Positions 21,982 to 31,944 of a stretch of DNA of 64,000 bases are shown piece after piece; the first letter of the stretch is position 1, and each line of letters begins with the position of its first letter. The notes under the pieces were generated by a model. That model saw only the letters and a program-made list of their open reading frames with translations. It was not told the origin of the DNA and did no database searches. This DNA is from Candidozyma auris. Lineage: Eukaryota; Ascomycota; Pichiomycetes; Serinales; Metschnikowiaceae. The stretch spans positions 124,001 through 188,000 of the forward strand of contig NC_072816.1 in NCBI RefSeq assembly GCF_003013715.1. The letters are read 5' to 3'. Made by a program: the position numbers and the translations under genes.

Positions 21982-22447
21982 ATCCACTTCCAGATCTGAC
22001 CAAGAGAATATACGGGAATCATGTGATGGGTTGGAACATCTCGATAAAAAGCTCATAGCTAGAATGAAAACGTATGACGGTGAAGCTTAAGTTTCGACTC
22101 ATCAAACTTACCCTACCTCTGTCTGACCCTGTGGGGAAATCATCGATAAGCTCACAGGTAGTGGAACCTCTCTGGACGATCCTAGTAAGCTTGTCGGACG
22201 CCTGTTCTTGTAGAGACAGTGAAGTTGCTGTGGCGTGATCAAGCCGTCGAAGAAGTCCCTGTATCTCTCACTGCCCTATTTCTTTAGTACCAGTATCTGA
22301 TTAAAGTATTCGTCATCGAGGCTCCTGAGAAGTCAATTAGACTAAGAGCTCACAGTACAATAGGATTACTGTATGAGCTTCCACAGAAAATTGGTTCTAA
22401 AGCTCTTCAAAGTTGTCTTCTTGTGCTGGTACTTGGTTATGCGAAAT

Positions 22448-22456
22448 GGCTGCAAA
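22448..22456 (-). promoter_or_regulatory. TTYGCAGCC motif, upstream of NAT1
   Basis: GGCTGCAAA within GAAATGGCTGCAAAATG, about 400 bp upstream of NAT1. Confidence 0.55.
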
Positions 22457-22859
22457 ATGCAAATGATGAGTAGCAGCAAAGCCGAACGATACATTGGGCT
22501 AAGCAAAGACTTAGAGAGGCAATTTGAGCACTTTCCTTATAAAAAAAAAAGAATGCTGATACTTCTTCTCATGAATTGTGCTGCAATCAGCATTTCCATG
22601 TGCACTGTTACCATTCTCCAGACTTTTTACAAACTGCTTCTACTAAGCTATCACCACTCTCACCACATCAAAAAGTCCAACAGATTGAATGAAGCTTCTT
22701 CTCACCAACTTTCAGCAGATTTCCTTGAAAATGACCGAAATCCTATCATAAACTTCTCTCTTCATTACCCTTGCTTCCATCTGTCTACCAACTATGAACT
22801 GCACACTGCGAAATCACGATAAAATTTCCACTGCCAACCACCACCAGCTAACCCACTAG

Positions 22860-25115
22860 ATGGTTCTCAGAAAACCGATCTTCGCCAATAAAGAAGACGC
22901 CAACGCCCGCGAGGCGTTGAAGCTCTACGAGGGGAAACAGTACAAGAAAGCGCTCAAGCTTATCGACCAGAACCTCAAAAAGAACTCGAGCCATGCTGAG
23001 TCTTTGGCGATCAAAGGTTGTTGCAATTTTCAGTTGGGCCATAAAAGTGATGCTGAGCACTACATAGTTAAGGCCACAGCAAAAGATTCAAACAATTACT
23101 TGGTCGACCATCTTGCTGGTATTTATTATAGAAGCGTTGACAATTACCAAGAGGCTGCAAAATGGTTCAAAGCGGCGGTCGACAACGGGCTGCCCAACAC
23201 GTTGCTCTTGAGAGACTTGTCGCTATTGCAGTCACAAGTGAGAGACTACAAAAACTTGAGAGACTCGAGACAAGCGTTTTTGGAATCGCAACCGGGCTAC
23301 AGAGCAAACTGGACCGCTGTAGCTGTGGCGCACCACCTAAATAAGGATTACGACGCTAGTGTGAATACTTTGGCTAAGATCGAGGATATCATCAAGGAGC
23401 ACTTGCAAGAGCAGGATCGTTACGAGCAAAGCGAGTGTGTGCTTTACAAGAATAGCATCATTGCCGAGGCAGGTAACTACGCAAGAGCGTTGGAAGATTT
23501 GGAGAAAGATGTTAGCGAAATCAGAGATATGACCTCATTCATGGAGTACAAGGCGAAGTACCTCTTGTTGCTAGGCAAGAAGAAAGAAGCTTCCATGGTG
23601 TACCGTCAGTTGTTGCAACGGAACCCAGACAACGTGGGTTACTTCAATCTTTTAGAAACCTGCTTGGACACTGCTTCAGGGCCCGTGGAAACCAGATTGG
23701 CTCTCTACGATAAGTTGGCCTCTTTCTATCCACGCTCTGATCCTGCTGTATTTTTGCCATTGGGGTTCTTGCCAGCTTCCCACCCAGAGTTCCAGAAGAG
23801 AGCATCTCTGTATATTTTGGGACAATTGAAGCGTGGTGTTCCTGCAACATTTGTCAATGTGAAACCGCTTTACAAGAATAAAAGAAAGATTGTGGTGATT
23901 GAGAAAATCGTCAAGGACTTCTTCGCCAACGAAGTGCCTGGATTTAACCCTACAGTGTTTGTTTGGGTCTCCTATTTCTTATCGCAGCATTACCTTTACT
24001 TGAACAAGTTGGATGTTGCTATGGAGTATATTCAGCAAGCTCTTAATCATTCCCCTACACTTGTGGAATTGTACATTCTCAAAGCAAGAATTACCAAGCA
24101 CTTGGGCAAGATCGAGCAAGCCAAAGATATCATGGAGGAGGGCCGCAAACTAGACTTGCAGGACAGATTTGTGAATTCTAAGGCGGCCAAATATTTGCTC
24201 AGATCTAACCATGTGGATGAGGCCATCGAAGTTGTATCATTATTCACCAAGCTAGATGAGTCTGCTGTCAACGGTCTCAAAGACTTGCACACCATGCAAG
24301 CAAACTGGGTTTTGGTGGAGAGCGCTGAGGCGCACGTGAGATTATACGAAGAAAAGCTCTCTGAAGTGCGTGCTTTACCTGAAGACGCTGCTCAAAGTGA
24401 AGTATCTGATTTGCAGGATCAAGCTGATATTTACAGAGGTTTGGCATTGAAACGGTACATGGCGATCGTTAAAGTGTTCCAGACCTTCCAGTCAGATCAG
24501 TTTGACTTCCACTCTTATTGCATGAGACGAGGTACTCCTCGTGACTACATTGATACCTTGAAGTGGGAGGATAAGCTTCATTCCACGCCTATTTACGTTC
24601 GTGCTATAAGAGGCCTTCTTAAGTTATACTGGGAAATCTACCATCAACAAAAGCATACTTCCAATGGCAGCGCGAAGCCAGACACAAGGAAGAATAAAAA
24701 GAACAAACCGCTCAATGTCAAGAAGAAGAGTGAAATGATTGCCAAGGTTGAATCGGAAAAGGACGACGCAGACCCCTTGGGTGCCAAGTTGCTTTCTGAC
24801 TTGAAAGCCAATGATCATTTATTAAAGGATATGGAGAAATACGTCAACCAATTGACTAGCGAAGCTGACGATTACAAGTGCACGTGGGAGCTCGCTTTTG
24901 ATTTGCAAGTTGAGGATTCCAAATATGTGCTTGCCTTACAAGCTCTCAAGAGCTTGAGCAAACTTGAGGGATCTGCCAAGTCGGCTAATGTGTTGTCCAG
25001 AAAAAAGATTCTCGAAGAAGCATTAGCACAGGACACTAGTGTCAATCCGGCCATCGTAAAGGTGGTTCAGAAGGGCCTTGAAAGCGCATTTCCCAATTCA
25101 ACGGAGGCAAATTAA
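22860..25115 (+). CDS. NAT1: NatA N-terminal acetyltransferase auxiliary subunit Nat1 (Naa15)
   Basis: Nat1 is the TPR scaffold that wraps the catalytic subunit Ard1 and docks NatA at the ribosome exit tunnel, where it acetylates nascent Ser, Ala, Thr and Gly N-termini. The 751-residue protein begins with TPR helices (LYEGKQYKKALKLIDQNLKK, residues 21-40). It continues with RANWTAVAVAHHLNKDY, then FVWVSYFLSQHYLYLNKLDVA, all typical of Naa15. A Lys-rich segment (KPDTRKNKKNKPLNVKKK) lies at about residues 605-622, where orthologues also have a basic stretch. It is shorter than the S. cerevisiae protein (about 850 residues). Its stop codon overlaps that of SFT2 on the opposite strand. Confidence 0.95.
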   Translation: MVLRKPIFANKEDANAREALKLYEGKQYKKALKLIDQNLKKNSSHAESLAIKGCCNFQLGHKSDAEHYIVKATAKDSNNYLVDHLAGIYYRSVDNYQEAAKWFKAAVDNGLPNTLLLRDLSLLQSQVRDYKNLRDSRQAFLESQPGYRANWTAVAVAHHLNKDYDASVNTLAKIEDIIKEHLQEQDRYEQSECVLYKNSIIAEAGNYARALEDLEKDVSEIRDMTSFMEYKAKYLLLLGKKKEASMVYRQLLQRNPDNVGYFNLLETCLDTASGPVETRLALYDKLASFYPRSDPAVFLPLGFLPASHPEFQKRASLYILGQLKRGVPATFVNVKPLYKNKRKIVVIEKIVKDFFANEVPGFNPTVFVWVSYFLSQHYLYLNKLDVAMEYIQQALNHSPTLVELYILKARITKHLGKIEQAKDIMEEGRKLDLQDRFVNSKAAKYLLRSNHVDEAIEVVSLFTKLDESAVNGLKDLHTMQANWVLVESAEAHVRLYEEKLSEVRALPEDAAQSEVSDLQDQADIYRGLALKRYMAIVKVFQTFQSDQFDFHSYCMRRGTPRDYIDTLKWEDKLHSTPIYVRAIRGLLKLYWEIYHQQKHTSNGSAKPDTRKNKKNKPLNVKKKSEMIAKVESEKDDADPLGAKLLSDLKANDHLLKDMEKYVNQLTSEADDYKCTWELAFDLQVEDSKYVLALQALKSLSKLEGSAKSANVLSRKKILEEALAQDTSVNPAIVKVVQKGLESAFPNSTEAN

Positions 25116-25735
25116 GTGTTCACCCACGACTCCACTTGGCCCCTTGCAACGGTTGTTGCCAAATTCAACGTCTGACGGCCCATTGGGAAGTAGCTGACGG
25201 TATACCAGAGCGCAGCGATCAATTGGATCACGGCAAACACAATAGATAATATAGTAGATCTCAAGGACAAACTAGACACCAACGTCAATACAATAGACGT
25301 GATAAACGTTATGGTGAACAAGATGCGTGTAGATGAGCACAAATGGAGGATGTAAGCCTGAAAGCCTTGTAAGACGCCGAAACTGACAAGAAAGAAGATG
25401 GAGCCCAACGACCATAGAACAGCGAATTTTCGTGGTTTCAATGAAAGTACCGGGAACAAAAATATGCAAATGAGCCAACAGGCTATGGAGCCAGCAAATG
25501 TTAACGCAAACAATAGCATTCTGTCCCACCTAGATAACTCAAAGTAGCCAGGCTCAGAAGTGACGTAGTTATCTTCATCTTCCAAGTAGACATTCTGCGA
25601 TCTGAAGGGATTGAGCTTTTGCAACTTTGCACGAAAACCGTTTTGTTGTGGTTCTGTGGCTGTAGGAGGCAAGGGTGCCCCATCGTCTTGTGGAAGGCTT
25701 GTATACTTGTTTCTGAAAGACTTCAAGAAACTCAT
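25112..25735 (-). CDS. SFT2: Golgi traffic membrane protein Sft2
   Basis: A small tetraspanning protein of the Got1/Sft2 family that supports fusion of endosome-derived vesicles with the late Golgi. About 207 residues from MSFLKSFRNKYTSLP. The cytosolic N-terminus contains NVYLEDEDNYVTSEPGYFEL, close to the Sft2 membrane-proximal motif. Four hydrophobic segments follow: LLFALTFAGSIACWLICIFL, FAVLWSLGSIFFLVSFGVL, ILFTITFITSIVLTLVSSL and ILSIVFAVIQLIAALWYTV. An in-frame ATG at 25777 would add 14 residues; the internal ATG matches orthologue starts better. Its TAA overlaps the NAT1 stop by two bases. Confidence 0.92.
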   Translation of the reverse strand: MSFLKSFRNKYTSLPQDDGAPLPPTATEPQQNGFRAKLQKLNPFRSQNVYLEDEDNYVTSEPGYFELSRWDRMLLFALTFAGSIACWLICIFLFPVLSLKPRKFAVLWSLGSIFFLVSFGVLQGFQAYILHLCSSTRILFTITFITSIVLTLVSSLSLRSTILSIVFAVIQLIAALWYTVSYFPMGRQTLNLATTVARGQVESWVNT

Positions 25736-25781
25736 GTTGGTGGCACCAAGAGATCTCTCGGGCCGTGATATGAGCATGGTG

Positions 25782-25788
25782 TCACGTG
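25782..25788 (+). promoter_or_regulatory. Cbf1-type E-box TCACGTG upstream of SFT2
   Basis: TCACGTG lies 47 bp upstream of the SFT2 start. The sequence matches the yeast Cbf1 site; its use here is inferred. Confidence 0.45.
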
Positions 25789-25944
25789 CATGCAGAGGAA
25801 TCTAAAGAGGGTAAATCATCGGATGCAAGGTAGTCTTGAAGTAATCTTCCCAACTATGGGAAGCTCATTACTACATATTATTTATCTTACAGAATGATTA
25901 TGGGGTGGTGTTGTGTGAGACGTAGCTTGTTTGATTTGTTAAAT

Positions 25945-25953
25945 GGCTGCGAA
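25945..25953 (-). promoter_or_regulatory. TTYGCAGCC motif, upstream of SFT2
   Basis: GGCTGCGAA within TTAAATGGCTGCGAAAGG, about 210 bp upstream of SFT2. Confidence 0.6.
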
Positions 25954-26301
25954 AGGACGCAAAACTTGCAAACTCGAGATATCTGCCACGAGAAACTCAC
26001 AAAGGATTGTGTCTTGTCTGGGCCATTGCAGAGCAATTGGCTAAAAAAAAGGTAGTGGTTCATCACATAAGAGAACATCGTATTCGACCTTCATTTTCCA
26101 TTTGAATGAAACAATGTGTGGTTGTTACCTTCGCAACCATTTCTTAGTATATGTTAGTAACTTAGCACACTTATTTGAATACACTTCATGAGTTACAACT
26201 AAAATGACGCAGCTTTTGAAATTTTCGATGAAAGTTGATCTTATGCACATAGTATCAGGGCAAAAAGTAGCTTCTATAGTGTCCGCTTCTTCACATTTGA
26301 T

Positions 26302-26310
26302 TTGGCAGCC
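26302..26310 (+). promoter_or_regulatory. Near match to the TTYGCAGCC motif, upstream of GET5
   Basis: TTGGCAGCC followed by ATTC, one mismatch, about 245 bp upstream of GET5. Confidence 0.4.
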
Positions 26311-26554
26311 ATTCACTGTGAGCCCAATCAGCCAAGTACACAATGAAGTGTTTCCAAAAGCATTCAATACAGCATTTTTCGAGCTCCAACAACCAAATCC
26401 ATGATCTACTTTATTCCGTAGTGCTTCTTTTTTTTGTGTTCGGAGTCCCTTTGGAACATCCTCGTTCTCTCTTCGCACTAAATGAAAGCGAATCTACATC
26501 CTACAACGCTCACCCCATCTACTTCAACCCCATTTCGAACAGCTACTCCACTTC

Positions 26555-27175
26555 ATGTCTGATAAGCAGTTTTTCACCACGTACGCTCAGCTCATACGCT
26601 TGCTGACAGATGCTCCACAGTCTTCCTTCTATTCCACGGAAGACTACCACAAATTGAAATCTTTAGGACCTTCTCTACCCAAGGTGCCTGCTGCGTTTCC
26701 CAAAAAAAGTAATGGAGATGCCGCTGGAGAAAAGACAAAACTCAACTTTAAAAGCATCAAGCCGCCATTCAAATTCTCTACATCACTCGAAGCGCCTCTT
26801 TCTCTGACGGTGTTTAACATCAAGGGAGAGCTCGTGGAGGCTGTGGCAGCTTTGAGGGACGCTGGTGTGACGGCAAGCAACTTGAAGATGATGGTCAAGG
26901 CTAAAGTGCTTTCCGATACTACACAGATTGGCTCAGTGGCCAAAGCTAACGAGGAACTTTCCATCACCGTGATGGTATCTCCTCCTCAGACTGCTCCCAC
27001 TCCAGCTACAGAGAAGAGGGAAGAAGAACCCACATCCACTGAGGATCCAGAGGAGGCAGCTTTGGATCCAATGGTCACAGAAGCTACATGGACGAAGATC
27101 GGACTGCTTTTGTCGCTTGACATTGGCCCAGAGAGAGCGCAAAAGGCGGTAAACCAGTTCAAGACTCTAGTGTAA
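26555..27175 (+). CDS. MDY2: Get5/Mdy2, ubiquitin-like factor of tail-anchored protein insertion
   Basis: Get5 links Get4 to Sgt2 and so helps deliver tail-anchored proteins to Get3 and the ER. The protein has 206 residues, against 212 in S. cerevisiae. An N-terminal helical Get4-binding region comes first. A ubiquitin-like domain follows at about residues 85-145, recognisable from VKAKVLSDTTQIGSVAKANE and ITVMV, which parallels LLKGKVLHDN...ITVMI of the yeast protein. A Pro/Glu linker leads to the short C-terminal homodimerisation helix domain (TWTKIGLLLSLDIGPERAQK). The ATG at 26555 is well placed. Possible clients in this window are the tail-anchored Cyb5 and Inp54. Confidence 0.88.
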   Translation: MSDKQFFTTYAQLIRLLTDAPQSSFYSTEDYHKLKSLGPSLPKVPAAFPKKSNGDAAGEKTKLNFKSIKPPFKFSTSLEAPLSLTVFNIKGELVEAVAALRDAGVTASNLKMMVKAKVLSDTTQIGSVAKANEELSITVMVSPPQTAPTPATEKREEEPTSTEDPEEAALDPMVTEATWTKIGLLLSLDIGPERAQKAVNQFKTLV

Positions 27176-27266
27176 AATGTAGATTATCATGCTCAATGAA
27201 TATACAAGTAATGCTATATGCTTCCTTTTCGTTAACCTCTTTTTCTTGGTGCTGATGGCTGTTCCC

Positions 27267-27416
27267 TTACTTATTCCACCACCTCACGAGGAGCTCGTTT
27301 AGTGTGTGACCTTCAGATCGCCCCACCCTCTTTTCGTGAACATAATATGCGGAGACACCAAGCGTGATTGCGATCACTGGATCGGCAAACCGTGAGACAA
27401 GGTATTTGTATTCCAT
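27267..27416 (-). CDS. NCE101: Nce101 (Nce1) small membrane protein
   Basis: A 49-residue protein easily missed by length cut-offs. SRFADPVIAITLGVSAYYVH, then EKRVGRSEGHTLNELLVRWW, closely follows the yeast Nce101 pattern (KFSDPLLAIMVGCLSYYVYE, GRPQGHHLHEL). It has one transmembrane helix and a basic C-terminus. In yeast it was linked to non-classical protein export; the mechanism is unclear. An in-frame ATG at 27473 would add 19 residues; the start at 27416 (MEYKYLV) matches family length. The yeast gene has an intron, but none is needed here. Confidence 0.85.
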   Translation of the reverse strand: MEYKYLVSRFADPVIAITLGVSAYYVHEKRVGRSEGHTLNELLVRWWNK

Positions 27417-27470
27417 GGGGTTGTGAGAATAAATCAATCCATTTGTGAACTCCCAGAATGCGTATGGATG

Positions 27471-27478
27471 CACGTGAC
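27471..27478. promoter_or_regulatory. Cbf1-type E-box CACGTGAC upstream of NCE101
   Basis: CACGTGAC lies about 55 bp upstream of the NCE101 start and matches the Cbf1 core; function is inferred. Confidence 0.4.
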
Positions 27479-27500
27479 AAAATCACCACCACTGAGAGGT

Positions 27501-27509
27501 TTTGCAACC
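27501..27509 (+). promoter_or_regulatory. Near match to the TTYGCAGCC motif, upstream of NCE101
   Basis: TTTGCAACC, one mismatch, about 85 bp upstream of NCE101. The same variant recurs at 42390 and 55127. Confidence 0.35.
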
Positions 27510-27524
27510 ACCATTCTAAATCTA

Positions 27525-29174
27525 TTATTTATGCTTTCGGAATTTGCTTTTCATCTTACTTGTGAGATGCTTGTTCCATGCCACTCCATTCATCACTGAC
27601 TTGTGGAAGCCATAAACGTCGTGAATATCGTGTGACTCGGAAATGTTCAATGCCTCTCGTTCCATGTCGCTCATTTGCGCCGTTACCAACGCGTTGTTTC
27701 TGAGCTTGCTATGCTGCTGGGCGACGAACTCACGGCATTTGTTGATCTCGTCCTGCGAAAGAAATCCGAACCCATAGCCACCAATCTTCTTGAAACACTT
27801 ATCCACAAGTAGGTTTGGGTCGATGATTGTCTTTGGGTAGCTTTGCATAAACTGAAAAAGCTCTATTTGTTCCAGTTCAGTGGCTTTCTCCTTCTTTTCT
27901 TCATGTAGAAACTGTGAATGTTCTAGACAAAGACGGAATATGGTGAGGGATATACGGAATATGGTTTTGGATCCCTCGTACCAGAGAATGTCCCAAATTC
28001 TAAGCACGGACTCTATAGGTAAAACACCAACAAAAACTGACATGAACCACGACAGAGTCACCAAGGTGACAGGGGGTAAACGGGTGAGGATCTTATCCTC
28101 AGAAAGAACTGCGCCTTCGAAGTTCTTACCTATTATCTGCCATAGCCGTGGTATATACTCCTTCACACAGAGCATCAAAACACCTTGATCGGTGTGAACA
28201 CCTTCTAAATTAGCAGAGTGAACTTTTGGAAGGATGCGCTCGGTCAAAATGACAAGCATCCAGAACGCCCTTTCCTCGTTCATGAACAAAAGTAACATTC
28301 CGGCAAGGAAGTTGAGGGATTGGCAGTACCCGATCTGAGGCTGGAAATGGGCAAATGCAACCAACACTCTTCTAAGCGCTTTGATCATGTCGGTTTCGGC
28401 TTTCGTGTCATGCAAAATCAGCGAATTGAAGTGGATATTATCTGGGAAAGTCCTGTTTAAATCTCGTTCGATCACTTCGGTGTCTTTATTGACGACGCCC
28501 AGGGTGTCCTTTACAATTTTTTCGTATACTCCCACGTTCTTGTGGAGTCTATCTGGCCCACCAGCATAGAAGAACCACGCTTCACCTCTCCATTCTGGAG
28601 GAATGCCTTTCCTCACTAGCTTTTTAGCCTTATCGCTTTTCGGAGGGAACCGCGTCGGGTAATCTGACGAAGAGTAGCCAAGTCCATTATTCTTCAACAA
28701 CACCCGCCACTTCTTCTTCTGCTGCACTAGCTGGTCGGCGTATTCGGCAAACCACTTATTATACTGCTCCTTGGACGACTCAAAAAAGGTCAGCTCCTTT
28801 TTGAACCCGTACATGTCAAAGTCACTGCGCAAGATCTTCTCCTTATCGACCTTTTTCACCACTGGTTCATGAGCGATGATCGCCAGGCTCGTAGTCAGCT
28901 TCGTGCTCAACCGAGCCTCTCTGGCCTCCAACTCTCTTGGCTCTTCTCCACCTGCTTCTGCCGGTTGAGGGTATATAGTCGGTTCTTCGGATTCACCATT
29001 TCCAATGTAACCGTCCTCGTTTTCGTGTTTCGTCCTGGCCTCTCCATTCACATCAAAGCCCTCCATTCCGTAGTAATCTAGCAAGGAGTAGTTGTGCGAC
29101 ACATCAGTTTCGCTCCGTACTAGCACCAGCGCCAACCCGTCGTTGCTATTTGTCACGGCTCCAGGAGACGCCAT
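27525..29174 (-). CDS. MSB3: TBC-domain Rab GTPase-activating protein, Msb3/Gyp3 type
   Basis: A 549-residue RabGAP. The TBC domain starts at VRKGIPPEWRGEAWFFYAGG (about residue 187). It has the arginine-finger motif in IERDLNRTFPDN, the glutamine finger in GYCQSLNFLAG, and LSWFMSVFVGVLPIESVLRI near its end. The pre-domain (DMYGFKKELTFF, KKKWRVLLKNNGL) and PTRFPPKSDKAKK also fit Msb3/Msb4. In yeast these act on Sec4 in polarised exocytosis and on Ypt7/Vps21 in endolysosomal traffic. The N-terminal 130 residues are Glu-rich and poorly conserved. ATG at 29174 is in good context. Only one of the Msb3/Msb4 pair is likely in this clade. Confidence 0.8.
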   Translation of the reverse strand: MASPGAVTNSNDGLALVLVRSETDVSHNYSLLDYYGMEGFDVNGEARTKHENEDGYIGNGESEEPTIYPQPAEAGGEEPRELEAREARLSTKLTTSLAIIAHEPVVKKVDKEKILRSDFDMYGFKKELTFFESSKEQYNKWFAEYADQLVQQKKKWRVLLKNNGLGYSSSDYPTRFPPKSDKAKKLVRKGIPPEWRGEAWFFYAGGPDRLHKNVGVYEKIVKDTLGVVNKDTEVIERDLNRTFPDNIHFNSLILHDTKAETDMIKALRRVLVAFAHFQPQIGYCQSLNFLAGMLLLFMNEERAFWMLVILTERILPKVHSANLEGVHTDQGVLMLCVKEYIPRLWQIIGKNFEGAVLSEDKILTRLPPVTLVTLSWFMSVFVGVLPIESVLRIWDILWYEGSKTIFRISLTIFRLCLEHSQFLHEEKKEKATELEQIELFQFMQSYPKTIIDPNLLVDKCFKKIGGYGFGFLSQDEINKCREFVAQQHSKLRNNALVTAQMSDMEREALNISESHDIHDVYGFHKSVMNGVAWNKHLTSKMKSKFRKHK

Positions 29175-30302
29175 AAGATTTGACTAGTGTATAAAATTTT
29201 GTGTGACTGGAGCCTGACAAGCTTGAAGGTGGTGTCCGGGAAGCTTCCTACAGTTGAGTGGGGGACTATGTAGGCCACCGAGAATTGCTAGCGGAAGGAG
29301 TCGTCCTCTTTTAGGCTTTTCATTAGAAATTGAGAAATTAGGGAAATGATATTTTGAAGATGATGGTTTGATAGTATAATTGTATTCAAATCCTGATATT
29401 CTTCCTCACTTTGGTGGAGGGTGTTTTCGAGACGATGTGCTGGAGCAATGTGTATGGGAATTTTGCACCCATTCTCTCGCGAGACAATAACAAAGGCTAC
29501 ACGAATTAAGGATGTGATCTGGAATTAGGCTCTGGTTTCATATGGACAGAGAAAGCAAATCTTGTTCATTGAAGTATAATGTGATGTCAAAATGACTTGT
29601 GTTTTTATTGAGGATTGTTGTGAGTAGAGAATATAATTACCGAGCGACTGTTTGAGTACTTACTACAAGATTGCAACACCTTGACGGCTCAGCCAAATTG
29701 GTAGCGAAAGAGATCTTGCAAGCTCAAAATCACCACTAAGAATTTATATTTCTACAGCGCTATAAAACACCAGGGCTTAAAGATTCCCCTAGTCGAAACT
29801 TGTGGGGGTTGCCTTTAAGGATGATTAGAATGGGCTGCTCCATCGATTTGTCAAACAAGGCTAGATGCTTTTCTCAGTAATTTCAATGAAGTGTAAGAAA
29901 AATGTCCAAAGTATCATCTTCATTCAAGGAACAGAAAGGTCATTTGACTAGCCAGTCAAGCACTACCTCATCAATTAGGCAGCAGAGTCATTTTGCAGCC
30001 ATTACTAGCGCCTAAGAAAAGCGACTCACACTACATCAGCTCTGTACCACCTATTCGTAAAACCTGATCAACAATCGAAATTGGATTGTTCAAAACCGAA
30101 AAACACCATCTTGTAATGTCTACAAACATTTTGGCGACTTCTCCACCTACACCTTCCATCTTCCCCAGACCCTGCCTCCTGCAGACATGCTACCATATCA
30201 CATCACCACTGCCAAGTCTAAATCTAACCCAACTGCCAACACCCTTGTATATTACAACTTTCTTCTTATAAGGCTTCGAAATTCACTATAAATCAACTCA
30301 AC
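29175..30302. other. Divergent intergenic region, MSB3 / RIM21
   Basis: About 1.1 kb, no supported gene or RNA. It contains one exact motif copy at 29992-30000. Confidence 0.7.
29992..30000 (+). promoter_or_regulatory. TTYGCAGCC motif, upstream of RIM21
   Basis: TTTGCAGCC within GTCATTTTGCAGCCATTAC, about 300 bp upstream of RIM21. Confidence 0.6.
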
Positions 30303-31916
30303 ATGTTCTGGCGAAGCAGGGGAGCCCGCAAGGTATACCAGCTGTGTATGCCCATCGAGCTACCGGAAGGACTCATCATCAGCCACGACTTCAATAGCCC
30401 TGTGAAGTATATACGACGGGCTGTTTTTCATCAAAAATGCTACGAGGGCCTGACACCTATGTTGAACTCAAATGTCAACTTGGTGCTCAACACGTTCTCT
30501 GAATCGCTACCGCTTGTGCGCAAGTCGTGGGAAGAGTTTACTTCACCTCCTAATAGCGGTGTGTTCGTGTATAGCGTGGTTCCTATAGTGTACTCCATAG
30601 CTATTCTGGCGGTCATCACATGGTTTCTCACCATATTTGTGCTCACAAACTATACTATCAAGCCTTCGTTTCTACTACAGCTGCTGACGATCCTATCGTC
30701 GGTGTACATGCTAATAACGGTGATCAAGTCCATTGTGGTGTTACATAACCAGCAACGACAAGGCTATTTACATGGAGAGGCCCTTCTTCATGCCGTCAAT
30801 GATACGCTATATTTGAGCATCATAGACCTCATTGTCGTCCTCTCTCTTCTCATCTTGCAGGTCCAAGTTGTGATGAGACTCTTCCTGAGACAGAGCGACA
30901 AACGTCTGATTTTCTATGTGGGCACCGGTGCTGCCGTTGTCTCGCAGGCACTCTGGGGAGTCACAAAGTTTCATAACTTCCATGAAGACGCCGAGGCGGG
31001 TAAAATTATCCCTGCATTGACATACCTCATCCGTATCGCCATGGGTATGTGTTACGCAGCTATATTTACAGCTTTTTTGCTCACGAAGATCAAACAGATT
31101 GCAGCAAATAGAAATATTTGGCTCATATCTCTACTCACGTTTGTTTTCATCTACGCTCCCGTGGCGTTCTTCATCGCTGATGTCTCAAATGCTTGGGTGT
31201 ACGCCCTTTCTGAGATCTTCTCGGTGGTTACCTACGTCGTTTGCGTGGTTATACCATGGGAATGGTGTAACAAGTACAATGTAATCAGGAAAATGATGGA
31301 AAAAGAAGGTGTGTTAGGGCGTCGCTTCTACGAAGATGAGCTCTACGAGCTTGACAGATTTGAATTGTTCGTGGAAGAAGAAGAGCCAGAAAGTCGACAT
31401 TCGTTTCATGATTCTGACTCTCAAAGTGACGACCGTGGTGGTGGTGTTCCCGTGCATAGTCAAAGCAGTTCGAGCCAAACTTTGATGAAGAACACTTCAC
31501 CAGAGATCAGTCTGAATGCAGAACACTGGCAAAAGAGCAAACTTGCCAGGCTCACAGATGGGGTCAATATTGTCAAGAACAGGTTTCTTGATATCACAGA
31601 CAAAATTATCGCTACTGGTTTGGCTGTTCCCAGGTCTGTCAGTGTAGGCAGCAGTTTTGGGGGTTCGCAGCATCAGCCCGTCGAGAGACTGGCAGAGGCA
31701 CCATTGGCGCAACTCGAGAGGCATGCAAGTGAAAGGAGAAGATCTAGAGAACGACAAGAAGCAAGCCTTGGAAGAGGTACAGCTACAAGAAGCAATGAGC
31801 AAGAAGAACGAAGTGTTTCGTTCGCAGAGGTGGACAATGCTGGACGTAACCGCCGTGATGTGTTTGTTTACTCTAGACGAGATGTAGTTTTGGAACTAGA
31901 TGAGGAGGAGGATTGA
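30303..31916 (+). CDS. RIM21: PalH/Rim21-family ambient pH sensor
   Basis: Rim21 is the plasma-membrane sensor that starts the Rim101 alkaline-pH and lipid-asymmetry pathway. The 537-residue length matches yeast Rim21 (about 533). An extracellular N-terminus with two cysteines (residues 15 and 46) is followed by about seven hydrophobic segments between residues 95 and 335. The family motif after the last helix is clear: VVIPWEWCNKYNVIRKM and then GVLGRRFYEDELYELDRFEL. The remaining 160 residues are a charged, Ser/Arg-rich cytosolic tail that would recruit Rim8 and ESCRT. The related Dfg16 shares this domain, so Dfg16 is the alternative. It converges with RIB2, with 28 bp between stops. Confidence 0.75.
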   Translation: MFWRSRGARKVYQLCMPIELPEGLIISHDFNSPVKYIRRAVFHQKCYEGLTPMLNSNVNLVLNTFSESLPLVRKSWEEFTSPPNSGVFVYSVVPIVYSIAILAVITWFLTIFVLTNYTIKPSFLLQLLTILSSVYMLITVIKSIVVLHNQQRQGYLHGEALLHAVNDTLYLSIIDLIVVLSLLILQVQVVMRLFLRQSDKRLIFYVGTGAAVVSQALWGVTKFHNFHEDAEAGKIIPALTYLIRIAMGMCYAAIFTAFLLTKIKQIAANRNIWLISLLTFVFIYAPVAFFIADVSNAWVYALSEIFSVVTYVVCVVIPWEWCNKYNVIRKMMEKEGVLGRRFYEDELYELDRFELFVEEEEPESRHSFHDSDSQSDDRGGGVPVHSQSSSSQTLMKNTSPEISLNAEHWQKSKLARLTDGVNIVKNRFLDITDKIIATGLAVPRSVSVGSSFGGSQHQPVERLAEAPLAQLERHASERRRSRERQEASLGRGTATRSNEQEERSVSFAEVDNAGRNRRDVFVYSRRDVVLELDEEED

Positions 31917-31944
31917 TTTTTGCATAATTGTTACGTAGCGAAAG

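Larger units (their letters stand above)
21709..22859. other. Divergent intergenic region, Zn2Cys6 factor B / NAT1
   Basis: About 1.15 kb with three exact motif copies (21782-21790, 21973-21981, 22448-22456). A 149-codon open frame at 22373-22822 spans one motif copy and has no family resemblance, so it is not counted as a gene. Confidence 0.7.
25736..26554. other. Divergent intergenic region, SFT2 / GET5
   Basis: About 820 bp, no supported gene. It contains a Cbf1-type box near SFT2, an exact motif copy (25945-25953) and a near match (26302-26310). Confidence 0.7.

Noticed and set aside
22373..22822. 149-codon open frame upstream of NAT1
   Set aside because: It has no family resemblance, includes a promoter motif copy (translated as NGCKM), and lies where the NAT1 promoter must be.
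26125..26478. 117-codon minus-strand frame upstream of GET5
   Set aside because: Runs through the promoter motif, with no similarity to any family I know.
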